From Luteipulveratus halotolerans (GTDB taxonomy: Bacteria; Actinomycetota; Actinomycetes; Actinomycetales; Dermatophilaceae): DNA of 64,000 nucleotides. The position numbers were made by a program, and so were the translations under genes. Below the pieces are notes generated by a model, which did no database searches, was not told the DNA's origin, and saw only the letters and a program-made list of their open reading frames with translations. This document shows positions 9,399 to 16,806 of the stretch, piece after piece; position 1 is the stretch's first letter, and each line of letters opens with the position of its first letter. The DNA lies in the NCBI RefSeq assembly GCF_001247745.1, contig NZ_LAIR01000002.1, positions 3,596,001-3,660,000 of the forward strand. Reading direction: 5' to 3'.

Positions 9399-9434
9399 GG
9401 TAGAACGTATACCGCATGAGGTAGAATGTCTACC
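9399..9434. promoter_or_regulatory. Double VapB operator
   Basis: Two copies of GGTAGA-N3-TMTACC: positions 9399-9413 (one mismatch in the arms) and 9420-9434 (perfect). Their centres are 21 bp apart, two helical turns, so two dimers could bind the same DNA face. The pair sits directly before the antitoxin start; the distal copy overlaps the stop codon of the upstream TetR-type gene. Confidence 0.6.
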
Positions 9435-10035
9435 GCGGCTGGTGGTCGCGCAGGATCGCCACGACCGACCCGCGGATGATCTCGGGCACGGCGTCCGGCA
9501 CGGGCACCCGCTCGGCGAGGTAGCGGCGGACACCGGCGTATGGCAGGTCGAGCAGCGCGAGGTCGACGACCGCGCGCGGGATCCCCGTGGCCAGCAGTGC
9601 GCGGACGAGGTCGCTGGCGTGCGCGTCGAACTCGCGCTGCTCGGCGAGCGCCAGCTCGCGGTCGGCGGCCGGCCAGGTCTCGGGGTCGTACGCCGCACGT
9701 CCTGCGAAGAGCACCGACGCCATCGCGGGACGCTCGACACACCAGCACCCGAGGGCCGCCGCGGCCTCGCCGGCTGCGGCCACCGGGTCGTCACTGATGC
9801 CGGCCACGTCTCCGACGGCGTCATGAACGGTCTCGTGCATCGAGCGGACCGCCCGCAACCACATCGCTGCGAGCAGCGACCCGCGCCCCGGGAAGCGGTG
9901 GTACATCGAGCCGTTCGGCGCACCCGCCCGGGCGGCGACAGCGGTCATCGTGACTGCCGACGCGCCCTTCTCGGCATAGAGCGCGATCGCTGCGTCGACC
10001 AGCTGCTGGGGATCGTGCTTCGTCGGCCTGGCCAC
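9430..10035 (-). CDS. TetR-family transcriptional regulator
   Basis: Regulator of about 201 aa. The N-terminal helix-turn-helix is clear (LVDAAIALYAEKGASAVTMT, then VAARAGAPNGSMYHRFPGRG); the rest is an all-helical ligand domain. GTG 10035 gives the usual opening MARPTKHD; a TTG two codons earlier is possible. It is divergent from a crotonase-family gene, and a dyad lies between them, so it probably controls that gene and itself. Inducer unknown; an acyl-CoA or related compound would be reasonable from the neighbour. Confidence 0.85.
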   Translation of the reverse strand: MARPTKHDPQQLVDAAIALYAEKGASAVTMTAVAARAGAPNGSMYHRFPGRGSLLAAMWLRAVRSMHETVHDAVGDVAGISDDPVAAAGEAAAALGCWCVERPAMASVLFAGRAAYDPETWPAADRELALAEQREFDAHASDLVRALLATGIPRAVVDLALLDLPYAGVRRYLAERVPVPDAVPEIIRGSVVAILRDHQPR

Positions 10036-10064
10036 GGGCAAACGGTACCGCCCGGACCACGTAT

Positions 10065-10080
10065 TGGAGTACGTTCTCCA
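10065..10080. promoter_or_regulatory. Putative TetR operator
   Basis: TGGAG-TACGTT-CTCCA, a 5-bp perfect inverted repeat with a partly symmetric centre, lies in the 97-base gap between the divergent TetR and enoyl-CoA hydratase-like genes. Its size and place fit a TetR operator covering both promoters. Confidence 0.45.
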
Positions 10081-10132
10081 TTATTGGCCACGGGGGCCAC
10101 GACCGATCACGACCACCTGAAGGAGCCGCACC

Positions 10133-10810
10133 ATGACCGCGACACTGACCCGCGACGGCGAGGTCTTCGTCCTCGACCTCGGCGACGACGAGAACCGCTT
10201 CGCGCCGGACTGGCTCGACCGTGTCGAGGAGCACCTGCACACCGTCGAGGTCGCCGACGGGGCACGCGCCCTCGTCACCCGTGCGACCGGCAAGTTCTTC
10301 TCCAACGGGCTCGATCTCGACTGGCTCGGCCAGCACCTCGACGAGTACGACGCGTACATCGCGCGGGTGCACCGACTGCTGTCGCACTTCCTGCGTCTGC
10401 CCGTCCACACGGTCGCGGCGTGCCAGGGGCACACGTTCGCGGCCGGAGCGATGCTGTCGCTCGCGCACGACACCCGCGTGATGCGCGCCGACCGCGGGTT
10501 CTGGTCGCTGCCCGAGGTGCAGCTCGGCATGCCGTTCACGCCCGGGATGGCGGCGCTCATCCAGTCACGGCTCGCACCGCAGGTCGCCCACGAGGCGATG
10601 GTCACGGGGCGGCGTTACGGCGGCACCGAGGCCGCGGCGTACGGCATCGTCGACCACGCGGTGGCCGAGGACGACGTCCTGCCGACCGCGATGCGCGTCG
10701 CCGCGACCCATCAGGGACTCGCCGGCGACAACCTCGGCGTCATCAAGGCAGGGATGTACGCCGGCACGCTCGCCGCGCTGCGCACTCCGGTACGCGCGCT
10801 CGCCGCCTGA
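10133..10810 (+). CDS. Enoyl-CoA hydratase/isomerase family protein
   Basis: Crotonase-fold enzyme, 225 aa, slightly short for the family. The oxyanion-hole segments are recognisable: KFFSNGLDLDWL and ACQGHTFAAGAMLSLAHD. The Glu expected in hydratases after the second segment is not obvious, and SLPEVQLGMPF resembles isomerase-type members. It may be a delta3-delta2-enoyl-CoA isomerase-like protein. AAGGAG precedes the ATG. The divergent TetR gene and the dyad between them suggest induction by an acyl-CoA-type ligand. Confidence 0.8.
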   Translation: MTATLTRDGEVFVLDLGDDENRFAPDWLDRVEEHLHTVEVADGARALVTRATGKFFSNGLDLDWLGQHLDEYDAYIARVHRLLSHFLRLPVHTVAACQGHTFAAGAMLSLAHDTRVMRADRGFWSLPEVQLGMPFTPGMAALIQSRLAPQVAHEAMVTGRRYGGTEAAAYGIVDHAVAEDDVLPTAMRVAATHQGLAGDNLGVIKAGMYAGTLAALRTPVRALAA

Positions 10811-10826
10811 TCGCGGACGGCTCGGA

Positions 10827-11336
10827 TCAGGCGCCGGTCGCGCCGTCGATGCGCTCGCGGATCAGGTCGGCGTGACCGTTGTGACGGGCGTACTCCTCGA
10901 CGAGGTGGATCAGCACCCAGCGCAGCGTGACCTCGCCACCCATGAACGGTGAGGTGTCAGCGGCGGCGCGCCCGGCGTACGCCTCACGCGAGCTCACGAC
11001 CTCGGCCCGCCAGGTGTCGAGGGCGCCGCTGAGGGTGGCATCCGGCGCGAGCTCGAACCCGCCCTCGTGGCCGCTCGGGTCGGACTTCGGGCCGAAGATC
11101 GGCTCGAACGACCGACCCGCGACCGTGCCCTGGAACCACGCGCGCTCGACCTCGGCCAGGTGCTGCACGAGGCCGGTCAGCGTGAGCGGCGACGGCGGCA
11201 CCGACGCGGTGGCGGCCTGCTCGTCGGTGAGGCCGGCACACTTGCTCTCGAGGGTGGCGCGCTGGAAGTCGAGCCAGCCCTCGAGGGTAGTCAGCTCGTC
11301 GGCGTCGAGGGGCGGGATGGCGCGTTCGGTGGTCAC
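10827..11336 (-). CDS. DinB-fold protein (DUF664, putative mycothiol transferase)
   Basis: Four-helix protein of 169 aa from the DinB/DUF664 group, unrelated to the polymerase of the same name. The metal-site histidines appear as LVQHLAEVERAWF and HLVEEYARHNGHADLIRERIDG. Family members act as mycothiol- or bacillithiol-dependent transferases or have unknown roles. The GTG start at 11336 is only 70 bases from the divergent paralogue at 11407, so the two may share a promoter region. Confidence 0.82.
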   Translation of the reverse strand: MTTERAIPPLDADELTTLEGWLDFQRATLESKCAGLTDEQAATASVPPSPLTLTGLVQHLAEVERAWFQGTVAGRSFEPIFGPKSDPSGHEGGFELAPDATLSGALDTWRAEVVSSREAYAGRAAADTSPFMGGEVTLRWVLIHLVEEYARHNGHADLIRERIDGATGA

Positions 11337-11406
11337 GATGTCGAATCCTGACGCAGAGCTCCGACACCCGGGTAGCAGGCACAGTCACCCGATGAAGGAG
11401 TCCGCC

Positions 11407-11952
11407 ATGAACGCCGACCGCCCCACCTCCGACCACCCCACCTCCGAGAGCGCCGCCGCCGACCGTGAGACCGCGCTGATGCTCGCGGCCCTGCAGTCCC
11501 AGCGCGCCCACGTCCTGCAGATGGTCGGCGGCCTGACCGAGGAGCAGGCACGACGGGCGGTGCTGCCGTCCGGCTGGCACTGCCTCGGCCTGCTCAAGCA
11601 CCTGGCCGTCTCGGACGAGTACTACTGGTTCACCTGCGCCGTCGGCGGCGAACCGGTCGACGCGAGCCTGTTCGAGGACCGCGGCGACTGGCAGGTGTCC
11701 GACGACCAAGGCCTCGACGACCTCGTCCGGTTCTACCGCTCGTCGTGCGAGCGGTCCGACGCCGTCCTGGCGGCGACCACGCTCGACGCGGCACCGGCGT
11801 ACACCGACCCGCAGTGGCAGAGCTGGGGCATGGCCTACCCCGACGTCCGGTCCGTCGTGATGCACGTGATCACCGAGACCGCCGTGCACGCCGGCCAGCT
11901 CGATGCGGCTCGTGAGCTGATCGACGGGCGTCAGTGGGTCGTCCTCGACTAG
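11407..11952 (+). CDS. DinB-fold protein (DUF664, putative mycothiol transferase)
   Basis: Second DinB-fold protein, 181 aa, divergent from the one ending at 10827. The family pattern is clear: LPSGWHCLGLLKHLAVSDEYYWF and HVITETAVHAGQLDAARELIDGRQ. The start is ATG 11407, with AAGGAG six bases upstream. The first 25 residues are Ser/Thr/Asp-rich and likely disordered. Substrate unknown; a small-molecule thiol-transfer role is only inferred from the family. Confidence 0.83.
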   Translation: MNADRPTSDHPTSESAAADRETALMLAALQSQRAHVLQMVGGLTEEQARRAVLPSGWHCLGLLKHLAVSDEYYWFTCAVGGEPVDASLFEDRGDWQVSDDQGLDDLVRFYRSSCERSDAVLAATTLDAAPAYTDPQWQSWGMAYPDVRSVVMHVITETAVHAGQLDAARELIDGRQWVVLD

Positions 11953-11990
11953 CGTCGGAGCGCACTGTCGCACGAGCGTGAGGAGGCCCG

Positions 11991-13262
11991 GTGGAGAGCA
12001 TCGGTCGAGCGATCCAGTCGGCGATCTACCGGGCCGGCGTGTTCGGGCACCGGCCCACGGTGCCGGTCGAGCCGGCCGCGCTGGAGGCCGCCGCCCGCAA
12101 GGCGATGAGCCCGCGCGCGTGGTCGTACGTCAACGGGTCGGCCGGGCAGCAGCGCACCGACCGGGCCAACACCGAGGCGTTCTACGACCACCGCATCGTG
12201 CCGCGCATGCTGGTCGACGTCGAGGAGCGCGACCTGTCGGTCGACCTCTTCGGTACGACGCTGCCGGCGCCCGTGCTGCTCGCACCGATCGGGGTGCTCG
12301 AGATGGCGCACCGCGAGGCCGAGCACGCGGTCGCCCGCGCTGCGCGAGCGCTCGGGCTGGCGATGATCCACTCGACCCAGGCGTCCGTCCCGATGGAGCA
12401 GGTGGCGGCGGCTCTGGGTCCGAATCCGCATTGGTACCAGCTGTACTGGTCTCGCGACGACGAGCTGGCCGCCTCGCTCGTCGCCCGCGCCGAGGAGTGC
12501 GGTGCGCAGGCTCTGGTCGTCACGCTCGACACGCATCTGCTCGGCTGGCGTACGCGCGACCTCGACCTCGCCCACCTCCCGTTCGCGCAGGGCCAGGGCA
12601 TCGCGCAGTACACCAGCGACTCGCGGTTCGCTGCGATGACCCGTGAGCGCGCGAACACCCCTCGCACTGAACGCGATCCGCGTCCGACACCCGCTGCGGT
12701 GCGGTCGGTGCTGTCTCAGGTACGCCGATACCCGGGCGACGTGCGCACCAACTTGCGCTCCGGGTTGCCGCGGGCAGCGGTCGAGACGTTCCTCGACACG
12801 TTCTCGCGGTCGACGCTGACGTGGAAAGACCTGGAGTGGCTGCGATCTCGCACGTCGCTGCCGATCGTGCTCAAGGGGCTGCAGCACCCCGACGACGCGC
12901 GCCTCGCGATCGAGCACGGCGTCGACGGCATCGTGGTGTCCAACCACGGCGGTCGCCAGATCGACGGTGCGATCGCGTCACTCGACGCCCTGCCGCCGAT
13001 CGTCGACGTCGTGGACGGGCGCGTCCCGGTGCTGTTCGACAGCGGGATCCGTTCGGGCGCAGACGTTTTCAAGGCACTGGCCCTCGGCGCGGACTCCGTG
13101 CTCGTCGGTCGGCCGTGGGTGTACGGGCTCGCACTCGCGGGTGCGGACGGTGCGCAGGCCGTGCTGGAGCACATCCTCGCCGAGCTCGACCTGACGATGG
13201 GCCTCGCCGGCGTACGGTCGATCAGCGAGATCACCCGCGACACCCTCTCGCCGGTCGAGTAG
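11991..13262 (+). CDS. FMN-dependent alpha-hydroxy-acid oxidase (lactate 2-monooxygenase-like)
   Basis: Oxidises L-lactate or a similar 2-hydroxy acid using FMN; 423 aa. Landmarks: LAPIGVLEMAHREAE and HSTQASVP (FMN pocket), YQLYWSRDDE, the lysine in IVLKGLQHPDDA, and the active-site block VVSNHGGRQIDGA with its catalytic histidine. DSGIRSGADVFKALALGA and VLVGRPWVYG bind the phosphate of FMN. The GTG start has AGGAGG four bases upstream. The last codons (SPVE-stop) lie inside the start of the intergenic repeat at 13251, so the repeat supplies the C-terminal residues. Confidence 0.88.
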   Translation: MESIGRAIQSAIYRAGVFGHRPTVPVEPAALEAAARKAMSPRAWSYVNGSAGQQRTDRANTEAFYDHRIVPRMLVDVEERDLSVDLFGTTLPAPVLLAPIGVLEMAHREAEHAVARAARALGLAMIHSTQASVPMEQVAAALGPNPHWYQLYWSRDDELAASLVARAEECGAQALVVTLDTHLLGWRTRDLDLAHLPFAQGQGIAQYTSDSRFAAMTRERANTPRTERDPRPTPAAVRSVLSQVRRYPGDVRTNLRSGLPRAAVETFLDTFSRSTLTWKDLEWLRSRTSLPIVLKGLQHPDDARLAIEHGVDGIVVSNHGGRQIDGAIASLDALPPIVDVVDGRVPVLFDSGIRSGADVFKALALGADSVLVGRPWVYGLALAGADGAQAVLEHILAELDLTMGLAGVRSISEITRDTLSPVE

Positions 13263-13360
13263 GGCCGGAGCGCTGGCGGAGGCCCGTGTCGAGACCAGGT
13301 GCACGCCACCCCTCGGTCTCGATACGGCTCGCCCTGGGGGCTCGCCTACTCGACCAGCGG
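13251..13360. repeat. Intergenic inverted repeat, GGTCTCGATACGG family
   Basis: One complete copy of the window's main repeat: a left arm starting GGTCGAGTAGGGCCGGAGCG and ending in GTCGAGACC, a short centre, and a right arm GGTCTCGATACGGCTCGCC through CTCGCCTACTCGACCAGCGG. The arms are near-complementary, so a long hairpin can form between the lactate-oxidase-like gene and ald. It overlaps the stop codon of the former. Confidence 0.85.
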
Positions 13361-13366
13361 GAGGGA

Positions 13367-14482
13367 TCAGGCGAGGGCTTCGTCGGGGGTGATCGCGTCG
13401 ATCCCGAACGCCTCACCCACTGGCGGGCAGGTGAGCCGGCCGGCGTACGTGTTGAGGCCGAGCGCCAGTGCGGGATCGGCCTTCATCGCGTCGCGCCACC
13501 CCTGCGAGGCGAGGCGGACGGCGTACGGCAGCGTGGCGTTGGTGAGGGCGTAGGTCGACGTGTTCGGTACGGCTCCGGGCATGTTCGCGACGCAGTAGAA
13601 CGTCGAGCCGTGCACCTGGAACGTCGGGTCGGCGTGCGTGGTCGGGTGCGTGTCCTCGAAGCAGCCGCCCTGGTCGACGGCGATGTCGACGAGCACCGAG
13701 CCGGGCTTCATCCGCGACACCATCTCGTGGGTCACGAGCTTGGGTGCCTTGGCTCCGGGGATGAGGACGGCGCCGATCACGAGGTCGGCCTCGGTGACCT
13801 GCTGGTCGACCGTCAGCCGCGACGACGCGAGGCCGTGGACGCGGTTGTTGTAGCGCCAGAAGCTCATTCGGAGCTTGTCGAGGTCGGTGTCGAGGATGGT
13901 CACGTCGGCGCCCATGCCGAGCGCGATGTTGGCGGCGTTCTGGCCGGCGACGCCGCCTCCGAGGACGACGACCTTGGCGTTGGCGACCCCGCCGACACCG
14001 CCCATGAGCACGCCCCGGCCACCCTGCGCCTTCATCAACGAGTACGCCCCGACCTGCGGCGCGAGGCAGCCCGCGACCTCCGACATCGGGTAGAGCAGGG
14101 GCAGCAGACCGGACGGCTGCTGCACGGTCTCGTACGCGGCTGCCGTCACGCCCGACTCCAGGAGCCGGTCGGCGAGCGGGCGGTCGGCGGCGAGGTGCAG
14201 ATAGGTGAACAGCGTCAGGCCCTCGCGCAGCCGGTGGTACTCCTCGGCCACGGGCTCCTTGACCTTCATGACCATGTCGGCCTCGCCCCACACGTCGTCG
14301 GCCGCGTCGACGATGCGGGCGCCCTGGGCGACGTACTCGTCGTCCGTGATGGACGAGCCGAGGCCCGCGCCCTTCTGGACGAGGACCTCGTGACCGTGTG
14401 CGACGAGCTCGTGGACGCCGACTGCGGTGATGCCGACGCGGAACTCGTTGTTCTTGACCTCGGTGGGTACACCAATGCGCAT
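13367..14482 (-). CDS. ald: Alanine dehydrogenase
   Basis: Catalyses NAD-dependent interconversion of L-alanine with pyruvate and ammonia. The 371-aa length and opening MRIGVPTEVKNNEFRVG are classic. Pyruvate-binding and catalytic residues are in KVKEPVAEEY and TYLHLAADRPL. The Rossmann glycine motif is VVVLGGGVAGQNAA, with DTDLDKLR binding the ribose. The end has PNTSTYALTNATLPY, a family signature. It points away from the secreted esterase; a perfect dyad lies in the shared upstream gap. Confidence 0.95.
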   Translation of the reverse strand: MRIGVPTEVKNNEFRVGITAVGVHELVAHGHEVLVQKGAGLGSSITDDEYVAQGARIVDAADDVWGEADMVMKVKEPVAEEYHRLREGLTLFTYLHLAADRPLADRLLESGVTAAAYETVQQPSGLLPLLYPMSEVAGCLAPQVGAYSLMKAQGGRGVLMGGVGGVANAKVVVLGGGVAGQNAANIALGMGADVTILDTDLDKLRMSFWRYNNRVHGLASSRLTVDQQVTEADLVIGAVLIPGAKAPKLVTHEMVSRMKPGSVLVDIAVDQGGCFEDTHPTTHADPTFQVHGSTFYCVANMPGAVPNTSTYALTNATLPYAVRLASQGWRDAMKADPALALGLNTYAGRLTCPPVGEAFGIDAITPDEALA

Positions 14483-14518
14483 GCCCTCGAACGTACGCCC
14501 GTCCGTGCTCGCGAGCAG

Positions 14519-14550
14519 CCGGTACGCCGACGGGCGCGTCGGCGTACCGG
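14519..14550. repeat. Perfect 13-bp hairpin in the ald/esterase gap
   Basis: CCGGTACGCCGAC and its exact complement flank a 6-base loop (GGGCGC). It lies 37 bases upstream of ald and 100 bases upstream of the divergent esterase gene, so it may be an operator or a structured leader element. There is no T tail, and neither gene terminates here. Confidence 0.5.
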
Positions 14551-14649
14551 ACGAGATCTTGGTGTGATCCAGGTCTCATTCGGGGTTACGGATCGGTAAG
14601 GTCCTGTCCACCCCGGAACCCCCGACCGGGCATCCCCCAAGGAGTCTCA

Positions 14650-15543
14650 GTGCAGAGCTCACTCATGCGGGCGCCGCGTGGCGTCGTCGCCGCCCTCGCC
14701 CTCGCCGCCGCCGTCGGCCTGACCGCACCCGCCGCCTCCGCCCATGCCCCGGCCGATCGTGCGACCGGTGCACCGGCGGCCGCCGCCAAGCCCCGCGCGA
14801 CCGCCGGCGAGGACCTCACCCGCAACGGCCCGTTCGTCTACACGAGTACGACGGTCGCCGACGCCTCCACACCCGGCTTCGGTGCCGCGACGATCTACTA
14901 CCCGACCGCCGCGGGCACCTACGGCGGCGTCGCGATCTCACCCGGTTTCCTCGAGACCCAGTCGGCGGTGAAGTGGTTCGGACCGCGCCTGGCGTCGTAC
15001 GGGTTCGTGGTCATCGTGATCGACACCAACTCCACGATGGACGACCCCGACTCGCGCGGCACCCAGCTGCTCGCCTCGCTGGACTACCTCACCGGCAGCA
15101 GCGCCGTGAAGGGCAAGGTCGACGCGTCACGCCTGGCCGTCATGGGCCACTCGATGGGTGGCGGCGGATCGCTGGCCGCCGCCAAGGCCCGGCCGTCGCT
15201 GAAGGCCGCCATCCCGCTCACGCCGTGGCACACCGACAAGACCTGGCCCGAGGTCACGACGCCCACGCTGATCGTCGGCGCCGAGAACGACACGATCGCG
15301 CCGGTCGCTGACCACGCCGAGCCGTTCTACGCGAGCCTCCCGGCGAGCTCGGCCCACGCCTACCTCGAGCTCAACAACGTCGACCACAGCGCCACCAACA
15401 GCGACAACCCCGCGACGTCGGTCCAGTCAGTCGCGTGGCTGAAGCGCTTCGTCAACGGCGACACGGCGTACAGCTCCTACCTGTGCCCGGGCCCGGCACC
15501 GAGCTCGACGGTGCAGGAGTACCGCTCCAGCTGCCCGTTCTGA
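14650..15543 (+). CDS. Secreted cutinase / PET-hydrolase-type polyester hydrolase
   Basis: Secreted alpha/beta hydrolase, 297 aa, matching the pattern of actinobacterial cutinases of the Thermobifida/PETase group. A signal peptide ends near AASA (28-31). The nucleophile motif is GHSMGGGGS with Ser168; Asp214 (AENDTIAP) and His246 (NNVDHS) complete the triad. TPWH supplies the aromatic clamp, and SPGF (98) has Phe where the oxyanion-hole Tyr is usual. Cys279 and Cys295 are the only cysteines and match the conserved C-terminal disulfide. It should cleave cutin-like or synthetic aliphatic/aromatic polyesters. GTG 14650 follows AAGGAG. Confidence 0.87.
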   Translation: MQSSLMRAPRGVVAALALAAAVGLTAPAASAHAPADRATGAPAAAAKPRATAGEDLTRNGPFVYTSTTVADASTPGFGAATIYYPTAAGTYGGVAISPGFLETQSAVKWFGPRLASYGFVVIVIDTNSTMDDPDSRGTQLLASLDYLTGSSAVKGKVDASRLAVMGHSMGGGGSLAAAKARPSLKAAIPLTPWHTDKTWPEVTTPTLIVGAENDTIAPVADHAEPFYASLPASSAHAYLELNNVDHSATNSDNPATSVQSVAWLKRFVNGDTAYSSYLCPGPAPSSTVQEYRSSCPF

Positions 15544-15555
15544 CCGGTTCTCGGC

Positions 15556-15584
15556 GGTAGCCGCGGCGACAGGTCGCGGCTACC
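15556..15584 (+). terminator. Hairpin after the esterase gene
   Basis: GGTAGCCGCG and CGCGGCTACC form a perfect 10-bp stem with a 9-base loop, 13 bases after the esterase stop. There is no T run, as is common in high-GC actinobacteria. It abuts the most upstream GTG of the PQQ dehydrogenase gene (15585), so it could also influence that gene's translation start. Confidence 0.5.
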
Positions 15585-15593
15585 GTGAGACGG

Positions 15594-16799
15594 GTGAGCG
15601 ACGTGCGCCGTCCCCGAGCTCGTACGCTGCTGGCCTCCGCAGCCGCAGCCCTGATGGCGACGGCGCTGGCCGGTACGACGCAGAGCCCGGCTCACGCAGC
15701 GCCCGCGGCCGCTCCTGCGGCGGCGCCCGCGGCCGCTCCTGCGGCGGCGCCCGTCGTCCAGACCGTGGTCAGCGGGCTGTCGTACCCGTGGGACGTCGCG
15801 TTCTTCAAGAACGGCGACATGCTGATGACCGAGCGGCGCGGCACGATGAGCCTGCGCACGGCAGCCGGCACGCGATCCGTGCTCAACGCTCCCGAGCAGT
15901 ACGACGTGTTCAACGCCAGCGAAGCCGGAGCGATGGGCATCGACATCGACCCCACGACCGTGCACACCTACTTCTACACGTGTCAGTCCAAGCAGTCCGC
16001 CGGCCAGGCCGTCGACGTCCGGGTGTACCGGTGGCGCCTCGCCGCCGACAACAGGTCCGCGGTCCGCGACCGCACCGTACTCACCGGGCTGCCGATCACG
16101 TCCGGCCGGCACGCCGGTTGCCGCGTGCGTTTCACGCCGGGCTGGCGCATCACGCTCGGCACGGGCGACGCCGCCGTCGGCACCAACCCGCAGAGCCGAG
16201 CATCGTTGGGCGGCAAGACATTACGCATCGACCCGCTCGGCGGCATCCCGTCCGACAACCCGTACGCCGGCTGGGTCGGCCCGAGTCGGACGGTCTACAG
16301 CTACGGTCACCGCAACGTGCAAGGGCTCGCCGTGCGGCCCGGGACGACACAGGTGTGGAGCCAGGAGCAGGGCACCTATCGCGACGACGAGACCAACCTC
16401 GTCACGCCTGCCGGCAACTACGGCTACGACCCGGTGCCCGGCTACAACGAGCAGGTGCCGATGACCGATCTGGTCACGTTCCCGCAGGCGGTGCCGGCAC
16501 GCTGGTCGTCCGGCCCGACGACGGTCGCGACGAGCGGCATCACGTTCTTGCAGGGCTCCGCGTGGGGTCGCTGGAACGGCGCCCTCGCCGTCGCCGAGCT
16601 CAAGGGGCAGGGCGTCCGCGTCCTGACTCTGAACGCCGCCGGTCAGGTGACGCGGCAGGAGCAGATCCCGTTGCTGGACAACACTTTCGGGCGCATCCGC
16701 ACCGTGCAGTCAGGCCCTGGCGGCGCGCTCTACGCAACCACGTCCAACGGCACCAACGACAAGGTGCTGAGGCTCGCGCCGTACGCGCCTCCCGCCTGA
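15594..16799 (+). CDS. Secreted PQQ-dependent aldose sugar dehydrogenase family protein
   Basis: Soluble quinoprotein-type six-bladed propeller, about 401 aa. A signal peptide ends near AHAAP, followed by an Ala-Pro linker. Family landmarks: LSYPWDVAFFKNGDMLMTER, SGRHAGCRVRFTPG, LGTGDAAVGTNPQ, LGGKTLRIDPLG and VYSYGHRNVQGLAV. Relatives oxidise the C1 of aldoses using pyrroloquinoline quinone and calcium. The start is uncertain: GTG at 15585, 15594 or 15603 all precede the signal peptide, and 15585 touches the hairpin. I prefer 15594. It may form a secreted-enzyme pair with the esterase gene. Confidence 0.82.
   Translation: MSDVRRPRARTLLASAAAALMATALAGTTQSPAHAAPAAAPAAAPAAAPAAAPVVQTVVSGLSYPWDVAFFKNGDMLMTERRGTMSLRTAAGTRSVLNAPEQYDVFNASEAGAMGIDIDPTTVHTYFYTCQSKQSAGQAVDVRVYRWRLAADNRSAVRDRTVLTGLPITSGRHAGCRVRFTPGWRITLGTGDAAVGTNPQSRASLGGKTLRIDPLGGIPSDNPYAGWVGPSRTVYSYGHRNVQGLAVRPGTTQVWSQEQGTYRDDETNLVTPAGNYGYDPVPGYNEQVPMTDLVTFPQAVPARWSSGPTTVATSGITFLQGSAWGRWNGALAVAELKGQGVRVLTLNAAGQVTRQEQIPLLDNTFGRIRTVQSGPGGALYATTSNGTNDKVLRLAPYAPPA
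15699..15752 (+). repeat. Tandem 24-bp repeat encoding Ala-Ala-Pro units
   Basis: Two perfect 24-bp units (15699-15722, 15723-15746; each starts GCGCCCGCGGCCGCTCCTGC) and the start of a third encode the linker between the signal peptide and the propeller domain. Unit-length changes would keep the frame. Confidence 0.75.
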
Positions 16800-16806
16800 G
16801 CGAGGG

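Noticed and set aside
10827..11952. DinB-named proteins as DNA polymerase IV or damage-inducible genes
   Set aside because: These are four-helix DUF664 proteins that share only a name with the polymerase; the true polymerase IV is at 577-1653.
13251..13360. Insertion sequence with terminal inverted repeats
   Set aside because: No transposase frame, no target-site duplication and only about 100 bases long; treated as a non-coding mosaic repeat.
12821..14599. 592-codon plus-strand frame crossing the lactate-oxidase end, the repeat and ald
   Set aside because: Runs out of frame with one gene and antisense to ald, and reads through the repeat; not a fusion gene.
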